Source: an uncultured bacterium
Lineage (GTDB): Bacteria > Patescibacteria > ABY1 > SG8-24 > 2-12-FULL-60-25
Length of the DNA stretch: 9,333 nucleotides
Direction of reading: 5' to 3'
NCBI GenBank assembly: GCA_937863195.1
Contig: CALMET010000173.1
Coordinates: forward strand, 1-9,333
In this document: piece by piece, positions 6,070-9,333 of the stretch
Layout: every line of letters begins with the position of its first letter
Numbering within the stretch: the stretch's first letter is position 1
Made by a program: the position numbers and the translations under genes
Notes under the pieces: model-generated
Told to the model about the DNA's origin: nothing
The model's input: only the letters and a program-made list of their open reading frames with translations
Databases searched by the model: none

Positions 6070-7326
6070 TTATTTTTTATTGAAGAGCGGAAAATCATTG
6101 GTGAATTTTTCTACTTCACGTGCGAGTGTTTTTGTTTGTTTTGTATCCGTGAGCGTTTGAGCGATCCACTCAGCGATTTTCTTCATGTCTTTTTCATCCA
6201 TGCCGCGCGTGGTGATCGCGGCGGTGCCGAGGCGAATACCGGATGTGATGGTTGAGGATTGAGTGTCGAACGGTAAGAGATTTTTATTGACGGTGATGCC
6301 GATATCCGAGAGACGCTGTTGGGCTTCGGCGCCGGTGATGCCTTTGCTTGTGAGGTCCACCAAAAAACTGTGATTATCGGTGCCGCCTGAAACGATGCGA
6401 AATCCAAAACCTGAAAGATGTTTGGCGAGCGTCTTTGCATTACGAATCACTTGCTTTGCATAGCGCTTATACGCCGGAGTCAGGGCTTCAGCAAAACAAA
6501 TCGCTTTGGCGGCAATCACGTGTTCGAGTGGTCCGCCTTGAGTACCAGGAAAGACGGCGCTATCAATTAGCTCACTTAATTTCTTCTTGTTCTTTGTTTT
6601 ATCGTAAGGATGGTTGATGTCATGGCGTAGCATGATCAAGCCACCGCGGGGACCACGAAGGGTTTTGTGCGTGGTCGTTGTCACGACATGAGCGTGATCA
6701 AATGGGTCATTCAAAAGCTTGGCGGCAATAAGACCAGCTGGGTGGGCGATGTCTGCAAGGAGAAGAGCTTTTACTTCGTCGGCGATTTTACGTAAGGCTT
6801 GATAGTCCCAATCACGGCTATAGGCTGATGCGCCGCAGACGATGAGTTTTGGCTTTTCTTTTTTGGCGATGCGGCGAATGGCGGCATAGTCGAGAAGCTC
6901 GGTTTTTGGATTGAGTTGGTAGGCGACCCCATGATACGACTTGCCGCTGGCATTGGCCGAGAATCCGTGTGAGAGATGGCCACCGTGTTTGAGGTCGAGT
7001 CCTAAGATGGTGTCACCAGGGGTCAAAAGCGCCTGATAGACGGCGAGGTTGGCCTGGGTGCCTGAGTGTGGCTGGACATTGGCCCAGGTGGCGCCAAAGA
7101 GCTTTTTGGCACGTTCGATAGCGAGCGCTTCGACTTCGTCAACGACTTCGCAACCCGCATAATAGCGTTTTGAGGGCCTGCCTTCTGCGTATTTATTGGT
7201 CAGAACCGAGCCCGTAGCCTCAAGAACGTCATCACTAACGTAGTTCTCTGAGGCGATGAGGTTTAGCTGTTGTTTTTGGCGCTGCCCTTCTTTAGTGATG
7301 AGGCGCGAAATGGTTTTGTCGTGCAT
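6070..7326 (-). CDS. glyA: Serine hydroxymethyltransferase
   Basis: This PLP enzyme interconverts serine + tetrahydrofolate and glycine + methylene-tetrahydrofolate, supplying one-carbon units. The 418-residue product is full length. It shows IASENYVS (24-31), NKYAEGRPSKRYYAG (44-58), HSGTQAN (87-93), the PLP-contacting ADIAH (Asp191, His194), and VTTTTHKTLRGPRGG with Lys221 as the Schiff-base lysine. Further landmarks are FPGTQGGPLEHVIAAKA (259 onward) and SGIRLGTAAITTRG near the C-terminus. A lysine-rich stretch (about 236-250, including KTKNKKK) lengthens the loop before FPGTQGG. The start MHDKTIS follows CTATG with no Shine-Dalgarno site. It is the first gene of a minus-strand pair with the LOG-family gene and diverges from map across a palindromic promoter spacer. 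Its place between adk and map is unusual. Confidence 0.97.
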   Translation of the reverse strand: MHDKTISRLITKEGQRQKQQLNLIASENYVSDDVLEATGSVLTNKYAEGRPSKRYYAGCEVVDEVEALAIERAKKLFGATWANVQPHSGTQANLAVYQALLTPGDTILGLDLKHGGHLSHGFSANASGKSYHGVAYQLNPKTELLDYAAIRRIAKKEKPKLIVCGASAYSRDWDYQALRKIADEVKALLLADIAHPAGLIAAKLLNDPFDHAHVVTTTTHKTLRGPRGGLIMLRHDINHPYDKTKNKKKLSELIDSAVFPGTQGGPLEHVIAAKAICFAEALTPAYKRYAKQVIRNAKTLAKHLSGFGFRIVSGGTDNHSFLVDLTSKGITGAEAQQRLSDIGITVNKNLLPFDTQSSTITSGIRLGTAAITTRGMDEKDMKKIAEWIAQTLTDTKQTKTLAREVEKFTNDFPLFNKK

Positions 7327-7336
7327 AGGTAGAAAC

Positions 7337-7365
7337 TTGAATAAATTAGCATTTTATGCTAATTT
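7337..7365 (+). promoter_or_regulatory. Candidate promoter for map
   Basis: TTGAAT (7337-7342) and TAATTT (7360-7365) are 17 bases apart, and the -10 is preceded by TG in the extended form TGCTAATTT (7357-7365). Transcription would start about 7-8 bases downstream, at or next to the map ATG (7373), so the transcript could be leaderless. The -10 hexamer itself matches TATAAT poorly. An alternative -10 is TATGCT (7355-7360). Confidence 0.4.
7343..7365. repeat. Perfect 10-bp inverted repeat between glyA and map
   Basis: The arms AAATTAGCAT (7343-7352) and ATGCTAATTT (7356-7365) are exact reverse complements around a TTT centre. The repeat occupies most of the 46-base divergent spacer and overlaps the -10 regions proposed for both genes. 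It could be an operator bound by a dimeric regulator. It could also be a symmetric promoter core that places TGCTAATTT on both strands. No T-run follows either arm, so it is a poor terminator. Confidence 0.8.
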
Positions 7366-7379
7366 GCGCCACATGTCGA
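7351..7379 (-). promoter_or_regulatory. Candidate sigma70-type promoter for glyA
   Basis: Read on the minus strand, TCGACA (7379-7374) and TAAAAT (7356-7351) are separated by 17 bases, matching 10 of 12 consensus positions. Transcription would start near 7344, leaving a leader of about 18 bases before the glyA ATG at 7326. The -35 overlaps the map start codon and the -10 overlaps the inverted repeat, so glyA and map promoters would interfere. Confidence 0.6.
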
Positions 7380-8152
7380 TTCTGAAGACCCCTGCCGAAA
7401 TCACCGCCATGAAAGAGGGCGGTATCATCCTGTCACGCGCCCTACGCGCCGCGGCAGACGCTTGTGTTGAGGGAGCCCATACCAAGGACCTCGATGCCAT
7501 CGCTCGCAAAACGATGGAGGATGCCGGTGCTAAGCCTTCGTTTTTGGGCTATCGCATTCATGGCGAAGGGATCCCGTTTCCTGACACTCTTTGTGTCTCG
7601 ATTAATGACGAAGTTGTGCATGGTATGGCAACGCCTGATCGTATCATTAAAAAAGGCGATATCGTGAGCCTTGATATTGGATGCTGGTACAAAGATCTCT
7701 GTACCGATATGGCGACAACCGTCATCGTTGGTGAGACGGATGAAAAAACCAAAGCCCTTGTCGCTGCGACGCGTGAATCATTAGTACGAGCCTTATCGGT
7801 TGTTAAAGCTGGCCGCTATATTCACGAAATTGGTGCCACGATCGAAGATTTCTTAACGCCACAGGGCTACGGGATCGTTCGTGATTTGGTGGGTCATGGT
7901 GTCGGTCATGCCGTCCACGAAGAACCACAGGTGCCAAATTATCGTGAACGCCACGCGCCAAAAATCAAAATGCTTGAAGGGATGGTTTTAGCCATCGAGC
8001 CGATGATCACGATCGGCGATGCGCGTGTCTATATGAAAGACGACCAGTGGACCATCGTCACCCACAAAGGCAATACGTGTGCACACTTTGAAGTCACAGT
8101 TGCGGTCACAAAAAGCGGTTACGAATTAATCACCCCTTGGCCAGATGCCTAG
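7373..8152 (+). CDS. map: Methionine aminopeptidase, type I
   Basis: The enzyme removes the initiator methionine from new proteins, using a dinuclear metal site. The 259-residue product is typical of type I. The metal ligands are visible as Asp101 (SLDIG), Asp112 (CTDMA), His175 (VGHGVGH), Glu209 (AIEPM) and Glu240 (AHFEVTV). His83 in VVHG is the substrate-contacting histidine. A longer reading frame begins at 7256, but it overlaps glyA and adds 39 unrelated residues; MSILKTPAEITAMKEGG matches the family start. The ATG is preceded by C, unlike the other SD-less starts here. That fits a leaderless transcript from the candidate promoter just upstream. Type I enzymes commonly follow secY-adk; here two opposite-strand genes intervene. 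No terminator is visible after it. Confidence 0.97.
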   Translation: MSILKTPAEITAMKEGGIILSRALRAAADACVEGAHTKDLDAIARKTMEDAGAKPSFLGYRIHGEGIPFPDTLCVSINDEVVHGMATPDRIIKKGDIVSLDIGCWYKDLCTDMATTVIVGETDEKTKALVAATRESLVRALSVVKAGRYIHEIGATIEDFLTPQGYGIVRDLVGHGVGHAVHEEPQVPNYRERHAPKIKMLEGMVLAIEPMITIGDARVYMKDDQWTIVTHKGNTCAHFEVTVAVTKSGYELITPWPDA

Positions 8153-8154
8153 GG

Positions 8155-8183
8155 TTGATTTTATTATTGGTTTCTGTTAGCGT
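8155..8183 (+). promoter_or_regulatory. Candidate promoter for the unrecognised gene at 8217
   Basis: TTGATT (8155-8160) and TAGCGT (8178-8183) are 17 bases apart, with TG at 8175-8176 giving an extended -10. The -10 hexamer is weak. A start near 8190 would give a leader of about 27 bases carrying the hairpin and the Shine-Dalgarno site. The layout resembles that proposed for map. Confidence 0.35.
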
Positions 8184-8190
8184 CTGATCA

Positions 8191-8204
8191 CGCCAGTATT
8201 GGCG
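8191..8204 (+). repeat. Small hairpin just before the Shine-Dalgarno site
   Basis: CGCCA (8191-8195) and TGGCG (8200-8204) pair around a GTAT loop. The stem ends exactly where the AAGGAGGT site begins. It could help present the ribosome site, or mark the 5' end of the leader. At five base pairs it is only moderately stable. Confidence 0.45.
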
Positions 8205-8212
8205 AAGGAGGT
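8205..8212 (+). promoter_or_regulatory. Perfect Shine-Dalgarno site setting a TTG start
   Basis: AAGGAGGT is fully complementary to the anti-Shine-Dalgarno end of 16S rRNA. GGAGG ends 5 bases before TTG at 8217, which fixes that start over the upstream TTG at 8199. No other visible gene start in this window has such a site. Confidence 0.88.
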
Positions 8213-8216
8213 CCTT

Positions 8217-9333
8217 TTGACACAGTCAGCACGAAAGACGCCCCCTTGGTGCGTTAGACAGCGTACCCGTACGGGTAAGGTTGAATTGGGTGCATTTCGC
8301 ACCGAGGGCTTGAGTTTGCCCGGGGATGCTTTCATCGCACTCTCTTCGCGAGCCACGCTCTTTGCGGCGACGTCCTCAAAAGACCTCGCTTGGGATTATC
8401 CCGGATTCATCGTGGCACTGAAGCCGAATCAGAGGAGTTTGGCTCCAAAGGTTGCGCGTCAGTACATCGTGTCCGACATCTACGCCTATCTGCGTCAGCA
8501 GTGGCACATCGTGTCGGGTTTGAAGGGTGAAAAAATCCGAATGAGCCGCTCGATCGATGAGGCTCGTTCAGTGGCGAAGATGTTGCTCGAAAAGGGACAT
8601 TGTTCTCAAGAGCAGCATGACGAGATCATGGATCTTATCTTGCGTCTCGAAGAGCAGTTCACGGGTCCGGATTTTCGGGACGAGTACAAGATCCGCGCGG
8701 GAGATCTGTTCATGCAGATTGGCGTGGATCCCGATCCTCGTCCAAAGAAAAATGCCGTTCATGCGCTCACCGCCTATCAGGGTGCGGCAAGACTCGAGCA
8801 ACGCAAGCATCAAACCCTCATCATGCTGCACTACCTCACGCCGAGATTTTTGCAGGTGCGTGGAGTTGTGCGGCAGCTCGAAGACCGTATCGATAAACTC
8901 AAGCAATCGCTGGATAAGCAAGGCGGGCTGACCACTGCCTACAGGCGGTATGTCGAGCAAGGTAGTCGCGCGACGCAGTATCGGCTACTTGCCGAGCTCA
9001 AGTTGTTCAGCGAAACGATCGATACGTTGACCGTGGTTCTGCCGTTCTCGCCTCAAGCGGGTTTGGCAAAGTCTGCCTGCGAATCGCTTCGCGAAATCGT
9101 GGCAGAAGGACGCTTGGTCGATGTTGCTGAGCGCGATAGCTACATGAAAGAGATGCGCTTCAGGGTCACCTTGCTGCGTCTACTCGTTCGTGTCGAGCGT
9201 GACATCGTATTGCCGCTCACGGTGCTCCAGGACAAAGATCCGCGTGCTGAACACGACGAACAACGCCGCAAGATCTTTGCGACAACCCAGCTCGAGATCA
9301 ATCTCCTGCTCAGTATGATTCTCAAAGAATCTA
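8217..9333 (+). CDS. Unrecognised helical protein, 3' end cut by window edge
   Basis: This frame is open from TTG 8217 to the window edge, 372 codons plus one base, with no stop. The perfect Shine-Dalgarno site supports the start; the nearest upstream in-frame stop is TAG at 8178. I do not recognise the family. The protein begins MTQSARKTPPWCVRQRTRTG, with a basic N-terminus and no signal peptide or membrane segment. Residues 1 to about 85 look mixed in structure (GAFRTEG, GDAFIALSS, YPGFIVALKPNQ). From about 85 onward it is mostly charged amphipathic helix, with a likely coiled coil around 214-236 (VVRQLEDRIDKLKQSLDKQG). Arginine codons AGA, AGG and CGG, scarce in the ribosomal genes, recur here, including an AGG-CGG pair. 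This suggests lower expression or a different history. It may be co-transcribed with map, since no terminator lies between. Shorter frames on either strand across this region are shadows. Confidence 0.85.
   Translation, partial: MTQSARKTPPWCVRQRTRTGKVELGAFRTEGLSLPGDAFIALSSRATLFAATSSKDLAWDYPGFIVALKPNQRSLAPKVARQYIVSDIYAYLRQQWHIVSGLKGEKIRMSRSIDEARSVAKMLLEKGHCSQEQHDEIMDLILRLEEQFTGPDFRDEYKIRAGDLFMQIGVDPDPRPKKNAVHALTAYQGAARLEQRKHQTLIMLHYLTPRFLQVRGVVRQLEDRIDKLKQSLDKQGGLTTAYRRYVEQGSRATQYRLLAELKLFSETIDTLTVVLPFSPQAGLAKSACESLREIVAEGRLVDVAERDSYMKEMRFRVTLLRLLVRVERDIVLPLTVLQDKDPRAEHDEQRRKIFATTQLEINLLLSMILKES
8264..8277. repeat. 14-bp perfect palindrome inside the start of the unrecognised gene
   Basis: TACCCGTACGGGTA equals its own reverse complement. 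It lies 47 bases into the coding frame (codons for Thr-Arg-Thr-Gly). It could be a protein-binding site near the gene's 5' end, or a chance result of the codons. Only one copy was noticed. Confidence 0.5.

Noticed and set aside
7256..7372. Longer map start overlapping glyA
   Set aside because: The added 39 residues do not resemble MetAP and overlap the glyA coding sequence. ATG 7373 fits the family.
1..8152. Alternative code with UGA read as glycine (Gracilibacteria/Absconditabacteria type)
   Set aside because: No in-frame TGA occurs in any identified gene and conserved glycines use GGN codons. The absence of TGA stops among 13 genes is only weakly informative.
8568..8960. 130-codon minus-strand frame, and a 124-codon + frame at 8557-8931, over the unrecognised gene
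   Set aside because: The frame from TTG 8217 is far longer, stays open to the edge and has a perfect Shine-Dalgarno site. The others lack start signals.

Overview
The window is a chromosomal segment carrying the back half of a bacterial ribosomal-protein (spc) operon, then protein-export, nucleotide, one-carbon and N-terminal-processing genes, and finally one long unrecognised gene cut by the right edge. I read it as a member of the Candidate Phyla Radiation (Patescibacteria, most likely the Parcubacteria side). The reasons are the lack of rpmD (L30) between rpsE and rplO, shortened or unusual ribosomal proteins, tight gene packing, and the near absence of Shine-Dalgarno sites. Lineage below that level cannot be fixed from this sequence. 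The standard genetic code fits: there is no in-frame TGA, and all 13 visible stop codons are TAA or TAG.

Left region (1-4778): rplX (5' end cut), rplE, rpsN, rpsH, rplF, rplR, rpsE, rplO and secY run on the + strand. Gaps are mostly 1 to 14 bases, with one of 31 bases before rplF. This looks like a single transcription unit that makes large- and small-subunit ribosomal proteins plus the SecY translocon channel. It closes with a clear intrinsic terminator just after secY.

Middle region (4779-8152): adk (+) follows secY as in many bacteria. A two-gene minus-strand unit, glyA then a LOG-family gene, then sits between adk and map, where adk and map would normally be adjacent. adk and the LOG gene converge and overlap by 4 bases. 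glyA and map diverge from a 46-base spacer holding a perfect 10-bp inverted repeat and overlapping candidate promoters. The infA-rpmJ-rpsM-rpsK genes that often follow map are not here.

Right region (8153-9333): a 64-base spacer carries a candidate promoter, a small hairpin and a perfect 8-base Shine-Dalgarno site. It leads into a TTG-started reading frame of at least 372 codons that runs off the window. The product is a soluble-looking, largely helical protein that I do not recognise. It is the only gene here with a Shine-Dalgarno site. The 12 other visible starts have none, and 11 of those 12 have T directly before ATG.

I saw no RNA genes, CRISPR arrays, insertion sequences or other mobile elements. 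No stretch over 300 bases lacks a gene.
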